From assembly GCA_947095585.1 (NCBI GenBank), contig OX352763.1, positions 38,676,010 to 38,740,009 of the forward strand: a stretch of DNA of 64,000 bases. The letters run 5' to 3'. Source of the DNA: Nephrocerus scutellatus (lineage: Eukaryota; Arthropoda; Insecta; Diptera; Pipunculidae). The notes beneath the pieces are model-generated. The model saw nothing but the letters and a program-made list of their open reading frames with translations, ran no database searches and was not told where the DNA came from. Position 1 is the stretch's first letter. Every line of letters starts with the position of its first letter. Both the position numbers and the translations under genes were made by a program. Positions 23,364 to 33,548 of the stretch are shown here, one piece after another.

Positions 23364-24081
23364 CATGTTACCCTCCGATGATGACTCACTAATAAGTGCA
23401 TTCATACCCGTAGCCAGCAGCTTGCTGCCTCTGAGAACTTGATCAGATATCTCAGCCATCGATGGAGTTTAGGAATGCATATCGGATGCCCATTCGACTG
23501 GTGTACCAGCGCCAGCAGGGGACTTTCAGATTTCGGGTTACTTCATGCATAAGTTTAAATCGGATAAGGCTATGAATTATCACACCAAGTAAGATAACCG
23601 TGTTGCCGCTTATCGGGGAAGCTATCCTTGAATTGTATACCTACTGCCAGGTGACTAGGGTCTATAAGCAACTTAAATAATTGAATCAAAAACTACTAAA
23701 ATTTAGATTGCGATCATGTTACCCTCCGATGATGACTCACTAATAAGTGCATTCATACCCGTAGCCAGCAGCTTGCTGCCTCTGAGAACTTGATCATATA
23801 TCTCAGCCATCAATGGAGTTTAGGAATGCATATCGGATGCCCATTCCACTGGTGTACCAGCGCCAGCAGGGGACTTTCAGATTTCTGGTTACTTCATGCA
23901 TAAGTTTAAATCGGATAAGGCTATGAATTATCACACCAAGTAAGATAACCGTGTTGCCGCTTATCGGGGAAGCTATCCTTGAATTGTATACCTACTGCCA
24001 GGTGACTAGGGTCTATAAGCAACTTAAATAATTGAATCAAAAACTACTTATAAACTACATAAATAAAATTTAGATTGCGAT
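23364..24081. repeat. Tandem duplication, unit 351 bp
   Basis: Two head-to-tail copies: 23364-23714 and 23715-24081. The second has a 16-bp insertion near 24050. They differ at only about four other bases (for example CATTCGACTGG versus CATTCCACTGG). On the minus strand both copies keep a short frame starting MAEI then S/Y DQVLRGSKLLATGMN, which ends soon after in different ways. The unit is not recognised. It lies immediately next to the Merlin-type relic and may be part of it or of a neighbouring element. Confidence 0.9.
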
Positions 24082-24109
24082 CTATATATAAAAAGCGAGT
24101 CGAAAATAC

Positions 24110-24450
24110 AAGTCGTTTAAGAAATTGCTTAGTGGTTCCTAATGACCATATCCCAGAATTTCCATATGAACAAGTGTTACGGTCTTATCATAGTCCTACA
24201 TATAGAATTTCAAACGAATCGCTTAAGAAATTTCTTTTTTGGCCTTATCCCAGAATTTCTATATGAACAATTCTTATAGTCGCATCTTAGTCCTACATAC
24301 CTAATTTCATACGAATCGCTTGTGAAATTGCTTGGTCCACAAAATTTCAGACCCTATTGGCCAGATCCCAGAGTTTTCATAGGAACAATTCTTACTGTCG
24401 CATCTTAGTCCTACATACCGAACTTCATACGAATCGCTTGAGAAATGTCT
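24110..24450. repeat. Three imperfect tandem units of about 100-117 bp
   Basis: Units marked by AGAATTTCCATATGAACAA (24154), AGAATTTCTATATGAACAA (24252) and AGAGTTTTCATAGGAACAA (24369), each followed by TAGTCCTACATA and TTTCATACGAATCGCTT. The last motif recurs as TTTCATACAAATCGGTT at 43496, just after the minisatellite. Confidence 0.75.
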
Positions 24451-24459
24451 TAGTTAACA

Positions 24460-24535
24460 GTGTGAGCACTGTATACTTAACAGTGTGAGCACTGCATAGA
24501 CTGCATTAACAGTGTGTATCACTTAACATATTACG
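24460..24535. repeat. Short repeats with a CAGTG...CACTG palindrome
   Basis: TTAACAGTGTGAGCACTG occurs twice (about 24457 and 24478), then a degenerate third TTAACAGTGTGTATCACTT. Each unit is a small hairpin (CAGTG/CACTG). Confidence 0.6.
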
Positions 24536-26264
24536 TTTTGAACATGCACCACCTTGTAGTGAGACGTTGTAATGTCAAAACACCAAACAACCACCAAAAA
24601 CCGCAAAAACCTCCAAAACACACCCAAAGGGTTGCCTAACCATCGCTTTTTATCACAGCGACCCCGAAAACTATAGAATTGACACTAATATCAGCTTCAC
24701 CCCTCTCTCCCTGCTGTAGTGTCTAGTATTTGTCGTTTATTGGCATAAGCTTTGCTTAAGATATTACTATAAAGATTAGTCCTATGTTCTATGGAAAACT
24801 TGCAAAGTTCAATTATGAGTAATGAGAGTGAGGAGTATAATGTCCTGCCTCTTTCTACATGAGTAATAGACGGTGTATCCAAGATAACTACTCAACACAC
24901 CAACTATTTCTCTGATATGATGAACTGTTGCGTTTTTTGTAATTGGTCAAAGCAGACTAAACATAAACCGCCTGGAACGTATAAATTCTAATTCTGTTGT
25001 TAAAATGTTATTGTTGGCAGAATTGCGAGTATATGAGTATTACAATGAGCTAGCTATTGGTACCATTCAAAATCAGGATTAATGTTAAAAAAATAAATAA
25101 TTCCCTGCAGCTTTGAATAATATTTTTTATGTTCCAACGTGCTAGGTCTGATTATTCCCCTAAAGGATCAGATTTTCTGAGATGGAACGAAGTAGCAGAC
25201 GCTCGTTTTTCTCAGTCTGCTGCACACTAGGAATTTGGTTTCGCATTTTCAACGTCAACGTCTGTCAGTCGTATATTATGTGTGTGTGTGTTTGTTTACA
25301 ATCTACATCGTCGATTTTTCCACGCTGCTCTTTGAGGAAAGTTTTACCAGACTCTTTGCGGTTTTTATTTACACTTGGATAAGCATTCACATAACTTTTG
25401 CTATTTCAATTTTTTTTCTTTCCTTTTATGCTTTTCGATTTTCCTCTTTAAGTGCCTTTAACTGTACAAACCTCTAGCTGTTTGTCTTAGATTTATTTTG
25501 AATCTATGGGGTTTTTCAATTTGAAATAAACAAGATACAGATACAAGTAAAAAATGCAAAGCCAGAATTTAGCTGCAGAATGACGTTTGAATGTACATAT
25601 AATGTACTTTAAAGAGTTGCTTTAACAATGCCAATATCTTTATGATTTTAAATTCATCTTCCGAGTCTTCTTTCTTACCTAAAATTTCGTTACTCAGTAG
25701 TTTTATTTTTTCAGTGTGTTGTGAACCAAGTCGCATAGTTGGCGACGAATCCAACCCCAATTATATTTGAATCGCGAATTTTAATTTGATTTTTAGTCGA
25801 AAAGTTAGAGTGCTAGGGTAGCCTGTTCTATCTTTGGGCCTTTGTGCGTACATAGACAGACACTTCCGCAAAGGTCAAAGTATTTCCGAATGAACAGGAG
25901 AATGGATACCATCATGTGTCGCGGGTTATCCTTGCATCAGGATGTACCACTCTGGGTGTAACTACAACGGAAGCGAAGAAATTAATTATTTTTAAAACAA
26001 GAAGTGTTTCGATCCAATGGAAGGATAACGAACTTGAAGAAGTGTGTGGCGAATTTAGGAACACGTTCTAAATTTTTATTTTATGAAAGAGAACGAGAAT
26101 CTTCATGACTCTTATTCCCAAAAAATTGATGAAAATATTTCGCATAGTGTTCCTTAACGGGACAGTTATATTATTAATTGTGTATTGTCGGAAATGTTTG
26201 TTTGTTTTTAAATAAAAAGGGTAAGTTATTTTGAAGCAGCAAGTTCTATCGTTTAGTTGATATT
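24536..26264. other. Stretch without recognised features
   Basis: AT-rich. A short GT run near 25279. Only small open frames with no motif. Confidence 0.45.
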
Positions 26265-27660
26265 ATTTTATCATTCATTGATATGATAATTTGGATTCTA
26301 GGCCTATTCCACTACAACAATGCCACTAGACACAATTCCACTGGACACAATTCCCCTGGCACAATTCCACTTGGCACAATTCCACTTGGTACAATTCAAC
26401 TTGCACAATTTACCTTTTTTGTAATCAAATGCGCTTAGGGTGGTAAATCGCGCGCGCGAATTCGTTTAATTAAAAAAGAAGTGAATACGAATGTTATATT
26501 AAAATTGCAAAATATTTGAAAATAAAACCATAAACAACGATAAACGATACACGGTACAAATAAAACCACGCATACGCAAATAAAATACTAAACGCCTTTA
26601 GGGTGGTAAATCTCGAGTGCGATTGTTTTTTTTCGTGTACAATTAAAACCTTGCCAACGCAAATAAAATATAAATGTGTGTATCTCTGTGTTTAGGAGAG
26701 TTCTACTTTGAACTCCAAGTTTCCTTGTTCGAAGCCTAAGATTTGTCAGGGCACATAAACCTTGACAATATGATGAGGATATACCGGCACATAAATCAAT
26801 ATATCAGTGTTATGTTAGTTAATTGCTCCTTAGCGCTGGTGGGGGGAAGCAATTAATTCAAATAAAATACGATGTTTATTCTGTTAACACGTAAAGATGA
26901 ATGACAATTTATTTAAAATTAATTCTTAATTTATACTACTTGGCATAGCCAAATATCCACAAAATACCTTTCAATCAAAAAGCTGACATTACATTTTTCA
27001 TCACTCTGTACGTGACTTTCGCGAATTTAACGAAATCGCCACAGACACCTGTGCACATGCCAAGAAGATGCAATCCGATCCTCTCAGCATTGCGCAGCAA
27101 GAACAACGCTATCTAGTCCGTAAATTGTCTGCGGTCGCGCACAACTGTGTGTATGCACATTCGTGGGAACAAACAATTTACGAGTGTAATGCCGCAAAAG
27201 GTGCTGAGGAAAAGATATTTTGTGGGAACATTTTTTAATTTGATATATATTAGTTAGACAAAAGAAGTTCAGATGAATCGGAATATGAATAATAATGTGG
27301 ATGATAATTTTAATTTTGGTGTTTCCTAACACTTTGTATTTGCGTTTCCGTGTAACTATACAATGCTATATAATGCAAGTTAAATTGTGCAAGTTAAATT
27401 GTGCAAATTAAATTGTTTCTCAGGGGAATTGTGCCAGGGAAATTGTGTCTAGTGGAATTGTGTCTGGTGGAATTGTGTCTAGTGGAATTGTGTCTAGTGG
27501 AATTGTGCTAGTGGAATTGGCATAGAATCCAATTAATCATATAAATGAATGATAAAATGTAAATGATAAATGTGCCAGTGAAATTGGGTCCAGTGGAATT
27601 GTGTCTAGTGTAATTGTGCTAGTGGAATCGGCCTGTTACCGATTATTTGATATAATAAAA
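26265..27660. mobile_element. Foldback-type element with iterated inverted arms
   Basis: Left arm: TTTATCATTCATTGATATGA, GGATTCTAGGCC, then five or six iterations of a CACAATTCCACTxGxCA unit to about 26410. Right arm: from about 27380, eight or more inverted iterations (AATTGTGTCTAGTGGAATTG), then the complement of the left flank (GGCATAGAATCCAATTAATC, ATAAATGAATGATAAAAT). A second shorter run of the iterations and a second degenerate flank end near 27660. This is the layout of foldback elements: inverted terminal arms built from short tandem repeats around a unique loop. The loop holds a repeated GGGTGGTAAATC motif (26440, 26600) and an open frame at 26987-27238. Confidence 0.75.
26987..27238 (+). 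other. Unassigned 83-codon open frame inside the foldback loop
   Basis: Open from after a TGA at 26984 to a TAA at 27236. It reads as ordinary mixed-composition protein (HSVRDFREFNEIATDTCAHA, then QQEQRYLVRKLSAVAHN and ECNAAKGAEEKIFCGN) rather than low complexity. It has no good start codon before 27068, so if coding it would be an exon or a fragment. I do not recognise it. Confidence 0.25.
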
Positions 27661-27705
27661 CAATAAGTGACATAATGTAATGGACTACATCCATAGAATA
27701 CCTAA

Positions 27706-27990
27706 AATAATAATATTTTGGCTCATTAGACCTTTGTGGTCCTGGGTCTGGATTCTCGCGACCGACCATTCGTTTGAGCGAGTTATATTTTTGCACATGG
27801 AAGGTAAAACTTGAAAGCCATATCCCAATAAAGATTTTAGAAGCTTTCCATGATAGTTGTATTCTCGGCAGTTTGTTAGATGTTCGCCAGAGTAATCGCA
27901 ATAAAGGTTTTTGATAATTTTCTGGGATTCGAAATTCGATCCTCCCGATCAAGTAGTCCAACGCACTAACCAGTCATGGGTCACAGCGCC
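27706..27990 (-). mobile_element. tRNA-derived SINE, copy F, diverged
   Basis: Minus strand, most diverged copy. It has the second head type (GGTTAGTGCGTTGGACTACT on its sense strand, box B-like TTTCGAATCCC) and an ATT-type tail. Flanked by a 7-bp duplication TACCTAA (27699-27705 and 27991-27997). Confidence 0.75.
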
Positions 27991-27997
27991 TACCTAA

Positions 27998-29349
27998 GCA
28001 GAAAAAAAATTGTTTCTGATCCATTCAATACTTTCTGAGACTTTAGAGGATAGTAACATACCCTTTGATTAGTTAAAATACGAGTTTATCCAAATGTCAG
28101 GTGAAAATTTAGGAGACGCCAACAGAGAAATTGACTATTTTGGTCCAGTTCGACTTTTCGACTTGGAGCTTCAGTTTTCTTGCAAATATTTTGAATAAAT
28201 ACTTATTAACACAAGCTCTTCAATTAAATAAAAAAGTTACTTCAAGCACTAATGGGTTAAGTGGCTATTGTTTCTGCCGCCCCTTCGTATATCTACTCGG
28301 AATCTATCGGAAGCTATTAACGGAAAAGCTTATTGTTTTATTTTGATTTCGCAACAGATGAAGTGAGAAGTAATGAAGCGAAACTAAAAGGAAAACTTAA
28401 CTAAACGAAAAAATTTAAAACTACTGATACTGAAAATTTACTTGAAAATGTTGCAACATAAGTTTCAAATTCTAAAAGTAACAATTTCGCTTATTAATTC
28501 CCTTTGCCATAATGTATCAGTACGTGTTCGGAATTTTAAAATTGACGGCAACTGAGGAAACGTACAACGAGTGATATCTTATTGCAATACAATGAAAGCA
28601 TTTGGAACAAAATAAGGATACAACTTGCATTGAGTGCAGGACCAAGAAGTGTTGAAGGACATCAATATAATCCTAAGTTTACGCTGTTGCCATATAATTC
28701 CAATTCAATGGATTTCAAAGACGAACGATAAACTCGTGGTTTAAAGGACACTTGTAATGCTGTGTCTGTGCATCCTCCTTAAGGTCAATTGCATTTGATC
28801 AATTTGAATTATCTATTGTATTTAGAGAAGGCTTTAGAAATGTATAGCTTTCACATGAAAGTCAATTTGGAGGAGAAAACTTTAGCCTTTTGTGATTGTT
28901 GCTAAAAAGTGAAAGACAAAAATGTCTTCGATTCATCTAGCCCTGTCTGCATACATACCGGAACTCTTTCTGCAAAAAGTTTATGTAAATTTTCAAAAAT
29001 GTTTAGTTAATATATTTTGCCTTTTCTTCAAAGAAAATTCGAAAAATACAAATTTCACTTTAGCTCTTTAATAAAATTTTAAAATAAACCTACCGATGTA
29101 CGTTTTCGTCGCAACCTCACGTCTATTTTCAGCTTTCGGCGTTCGAATTTGAGTAAGTTGCGTAAATATGTTTGACTTATTGATGGATGTCGAAAATGAA
29201 TAAAGTTATAAAAGATCTAAATGGCTGGATAGCTGGAAAGCTGTTCATGAATAGCTGCACCACAAAACCGGTCCTTTGATTTTAATAAGAATGTAAGAAT
29301 GGTGTCTTACAAAAATCAGAATATGACATATATTACAGCTGTCATGCAA
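27998..29349. other. Stretch without recognised features
   Basis: AT-rich, short open frames only. Confidence 0.45.
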
Positions 29350-31868
29350 GACATCATGTGCTCGGGGTGGGGTTTCTAGTCAGCAAAAGAATGAAACCCA
29401 CCGTTATCGGGTTTAAAACAATAAATGAACGGCGATGCACCCTTCGCGAGCGGGGCAAATTTAAAAACATAAACCTCATAAACGTTCACGCACCTACAGA
29501 GGATTCCCCAGGTGATGAAAAAAAAGAATTCTTTGAATCAGTCGAACGGGAACTCCATGCCTGCCCTCAGTATGATGTAAAAATCATTCTGGGGGATAAG
29601 AATCCTAAAATAGGTAGGGAGCCAGTATTCAGGCTGTACATTGGCACCAATAGCTTACACGAGAATATGACAATGGACAACGAGTCATAAAGATGGCAGC
29701 AAGCAATAATTTGGTCATTGCGAGTACAAGGTTTGCGTGTAACAATCTCCATAAAGCCACCTGGGTATCTCCTAATGGAGCCACTTGCAACCAGATAGAC
29801 CACGATTTGATAGACCGCCGCTACAACCCGAACCTGATGACGGTACGAACGTCAAGTGATAGGACTCGCCATAAATGCAGGGAGAGTAAGTCCTGGGGCT
29901 GAGATGCCGGGCGTAGAGGAGAAATGGATACGCCTTAAGAATACTGTCATTAGTACTACTGACTTCATCTTAGGCAGTAGTCGTGGAGACCGGAACGACT
30001 GGTGCGATGACGAATGTAAGCTATCGACTGAACGTAAGAATGTTGCGTACCGAGCAATGCAACAATATCGGGCACGCGAAGATGAATATAAAGAGCTCAG
30101 AAGATATGAAAAAACAATTCACCAGCGAAAGAAAGCAGCCTGGGAGAAGAATCTCGTCCGTTAACTAGAACAGTAAGGAGCGAGGACCCCACCAGGCGCG
30201 GAAGTTCTACCAAAGAGTCCGCGGTATGACGTAATATACACTGCGTTGCACATACTGCAAGGATAAAGAGGGTAATATGATCGCCGATCTTAAAGGCATT
30301 TTAGAGCGATGGGAAGAGAAATTTCATGAGTTGCTAAATGGCCAGTAAACTGAGGAGTTGGAGGCTCCACCAATGAAAGAAGATCATACTATGCTGCCGC
30401 CACCAAGCATAGACGAAGTTAGCAGAGCGGCACAAAAATAATAAGACCCCGGGATCTGATGGGATCCCAGGGGAACTGATTAAAATAGGAAGCACCACAT
30501 TAAAAATAATATTCGCCGCGACAGACAATTGCGGTCCAAGGTCTAGCTTCTCGCGACCATTTGTGTTCCGCATGTATATTTTTTGGACACAATTGGAAGG
30601 AACCTACAATTTAAGTCCGGATCCGAATGGCGAATTGAGAAGCTTTCCGTGACAAATTATTACTCTCGGAACGTTTGTTACCCATTCGCGAAAGGTGGGA
30701 CACCGCGAAAATACTTTTGGTGTTACTGGGATTCGAACCACGAACCTCCTGCTCAGTAGCCATGTGCATATCCACTGAGCGACGAGGCCCCACATTACAC
30801 CAAGCAATTCATGAAATAATAGTGCAAGTATGGGTGGAAGAAGCTATGCCAGAAGACTGGCAAAGAGGCATCCTGTGCCCCATACATAAGAAGGGAGATA
30901 TCACAAAATGCAGCAATTATCGTGTTATAACGTTGTTAAGTAACGCGTATAAGATTTTCTCCTCTATCCTTCAAGACAGGATAGCCCCATACGCTAAAGT
31001 CATCATTGGTCCATACCAGTGTGGGTTCATCCCAGGCAAATCAACAACTGATTAGATTTACACCCTTAGGCAGGTGATGGTAAAATGTCTAGAGTTTCAA
31101 AACTCACTACACCATCTTTTCATAGACTTTAAAGCTGCCTATGATGGCATTGCCAGCGTAGAACTTTATAAAGCCATAAGAGAATTCGGCATCCCAAATA
31201 AACTGACACGACTATGTACCAGTGTACCATGACCAATGTTATAAGTCAAGCAAAAATATTTGGCTCACTATCAAGCCCATTCAACATCTTTAACGAGCTC
31301 CGACAAGTGGATGGACTGGGATGCGTCCTCTTCAACATGGCGTTGGAGAAATTGATTCGAGACTCTGACGTAACGGCGAGAGGAACAATCCTCTATAAGT
31401 CCATTCAGATACTGACTTACACAGACGATATTGACATTGTTAGCAGAAAGTCAAGAGCAGTACAGGAAGCTTTGATCCAGATTAAGCGGGCGGCACGAAA
31501 TCTGGGGCTGCACATAATTGAGAGCAAAACAAAGTACATGGTCTGCGACTAAAAGATTCAAAATTGGTCTCGCAATTAAAATAGTGAATCGCGAATTTGA
31601 ATTAGTGCAATCCCTTAACTGTAGCAGCCGATAACAGCATGGAATCAGAAATACGCGCACGGTTGCTTAAAGCCACAACAAAGCCTACTAAAGTCAAGAC
31701 TCTTCTAATCTAGGAACTTAACCTTTACATCCAAGCTGCGGGTATATAAGGGTTTAGGGATGACAAACTAGATGACATCGGCTCGAAATCCTGACTGGGG
31801 GCGAGATTTTCTGCGGGAAGCCAGGACCGGACACCGGTTGTAGAGCCAAATATGATGATGATGATCTA
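29350..31868 (+). mobile_element. RTE-like LINE, copy 2, degenerate and SINE-interrupted
   Basis: Second copy of the element at 1-2700, better preserved at its 5' side. The endonuclease part (29358-29690) is open for 110 codons and reads GVGFLVSKRMKPTVIGF then INLINVHAPTEDSPGDEKKE and VKIILGDKNPKIGRE. The usual GDFNAKxG-type motif has become GDKNPKIG, so the catalytic Asn remains but Phe is lost. The RT part follows from 30790, with EDWQRGILCPIHKKGD, YQCGFIPGKSTTD and an active site Y-T-D-D at about 31420 instead of Y-A-D-D. Most of the C-terminal domain is deleted between about 31745 and 31770. The 3' end is an ATG repeat (31852-31867), typical of RTE tails. A SINE interrupts it at 30503-30785. 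Confidence 0.85.
30503..30785 (-). mobile_element. tRNA-derived SINE, copy E (nested in LINE)
   Basis: Full-length minus-strand copy: head TCGTCGCTCAGTGGATATGC and GGTTCGTGGTTCGAATCCC on its sense strand, ATT-type tail. It splits the RT codons of copy 2. The target duplication is (A/G)GC(A/C)CCACATTA, 12 bp with two mismatches (30491-30502 and 30786-30797). The uninterrupted sequence is seen in copy 1 at about 989-1000. Confidence 0.9.
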
Positions 31869-33042
31869 GCAACTTTGTCTGCACATATGGTATTTACCAT
31901 AGCGGAAGAACCGGTACCATAGCACAACTCCGAACTGTAGGTTCGATTTTCAGACGGGTCCTAGGAAAATATTTTTTTCTCTTAAATTCACCGTCTAGTA
32001 TCAGGCCGCAAGAAGGATTAAATTAAAATGAAATTTAAAGTCAAATTACAACAAAGGTTGTAAAATATATTTTTATTTTTTTTAATTGCCACCAATATGG
32101 TTGGCTCTTCTTCACACTTTCAGACTTCACATTTCCGTTTAATTGTAATTTCCCTAAATTACGACCTTTTATTTCTAACTTTTGTAGTCGAGGTGGTAAA
32201 AGAGTCGAACACTGTGCCCACCAGTCTACTACCGACCATAGGACCGATCGACGTTAGCTACGCCGTGTGCGCCTTGTCGTATTAGTCGCACTCGTCGTAA
32301 TCAATTTTTATTAAGGAGTAGGATTTTACCATTGTAGAAGAAAAAGAAAGAGAACTAAAAGAAAGAAAAAATAAAAGGAAAGATTTTATCCACCGACAAC
32401 AAAAATAACAATTTTGAATTTGAAACACCATCGCAACACGAATCCTGGGTGACCAGCGGACATCACCCGAGCAAGCTCCTCATTACAACCTTTTTCCTAT
32501 CTATCTAATAATATATTTTAATTTTACATTTTACAGAATGTCAGGAATTTAAGGATGATGGCAGGAAATGAATGTGCGAGATTCCCCACAAAATTGGACG
32601 AGCCTAAAGATATTCAAGGAAATAATGAGCCGACCGTAAAGCTTTTACAAGAATTATTATTAAAATCTACTCTGTGTAATCTCATGTCCACAAATAGTTA
32701 CCTGACCAGAAACATTTTGCATGTTATTGTGTGGTGACAAAATTCCGCACGCTCTTGCGTGGTCAGCAAGCACGTAATTTTGCTTCCCTGTTTTTCTTTT
32801 GCCATGAGATTTTTATAATTTGTGGCATGACAGAGATATGGAAAATATAACCTCCACCCATAACCTATTCTGTAAAATTAACTCTGAGTTTCATAAAATT
32901 ATTATTGCCGAGTATACTAATTTAAGGTCTTAATGAGCGAATATTAAAACCATTTTTCTGTAAATGCATTATATTCGTACAACAGACATCTTAGTTGGAT
33001 TTTACATCGGATCGTTACTTCAGATGAAATTATTATCATTGT
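31869..33042. other. Stretch without recognised features
   Basis: A weak box B-like TAGGTTCGATTTTCAGACGG near 31940 hints at a further old tRNA-derived SINE but is too short to call. A 60-codon open frame at 32555-32737, preceded by TTTTACATTTTACAG, could be an exon but has no recognisable motif. Confidence 0.35.
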
Positions 33043-33140
33043 TGTGGGATGCAAAACTGGCTAACATCAGTTTGAAATTTGGACCGGTGGTAGAATTGCA
33101 GGATGCAGGTTGTACAATCACATATATGATAATGATATGA
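33043..33140 (+). mobile_element. Solo 3' end of RTE-like LINE
   Basis: Matches the last 100 bases of the RTE-like LINE (GATGCAAAACTGGCTAACAT, TTTGGACCGGTGG) and ends in ATATGATAATGATATGA, the ATG/ATA-type tail. 5'-truncated insertion, plus orientation. Confidence 0.65.
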
Positions 33141-33333
33141 CTTAAAAAGGCACAACTCGACTTTGCATAACATTTTGGAAAAACGGCAATTTATAAAAAT
33201 GATAATTTTATTAAATATTAATTAACAGAACATGCATCCTTTCACTAAACGGATATTGAAATATAAGAGAGAGCATCGTTGTTGAAGATTATTTTAAGAT
33301 TAAGATATTTTATAAAACATTTAAGTAATATAC

Positions 33334-33514
33334 TGTTATGTATTTTATTGCCGTGAACCCTAATTAAATAGCACGCGTAATTTTCAATGCTTATTATAAA
33401 TCTTTATTCTGCGAATGTTAATACGAGACTAAAAGAAGAAAAATCAAAAACTAGCAATAATGACATTTGTATAGTGTTGCCAATTTTACATTATATGTAC
33501 AATGGGTTATAACA
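33334..33514 (-). repeat. 3' LTR of Ty3/gypsy element
   Basis: 181 bp, begins TGTTATG and ends TTATAACA in plus-strand reading. Identical to 37828-38008 except one base (A here, G there, in GAAGAAxAATC). Confidence 0.95.
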
Positions 33515-33548
33515 ATCTCCCACGCTTAATTGAGAACTGAAGAATTAT

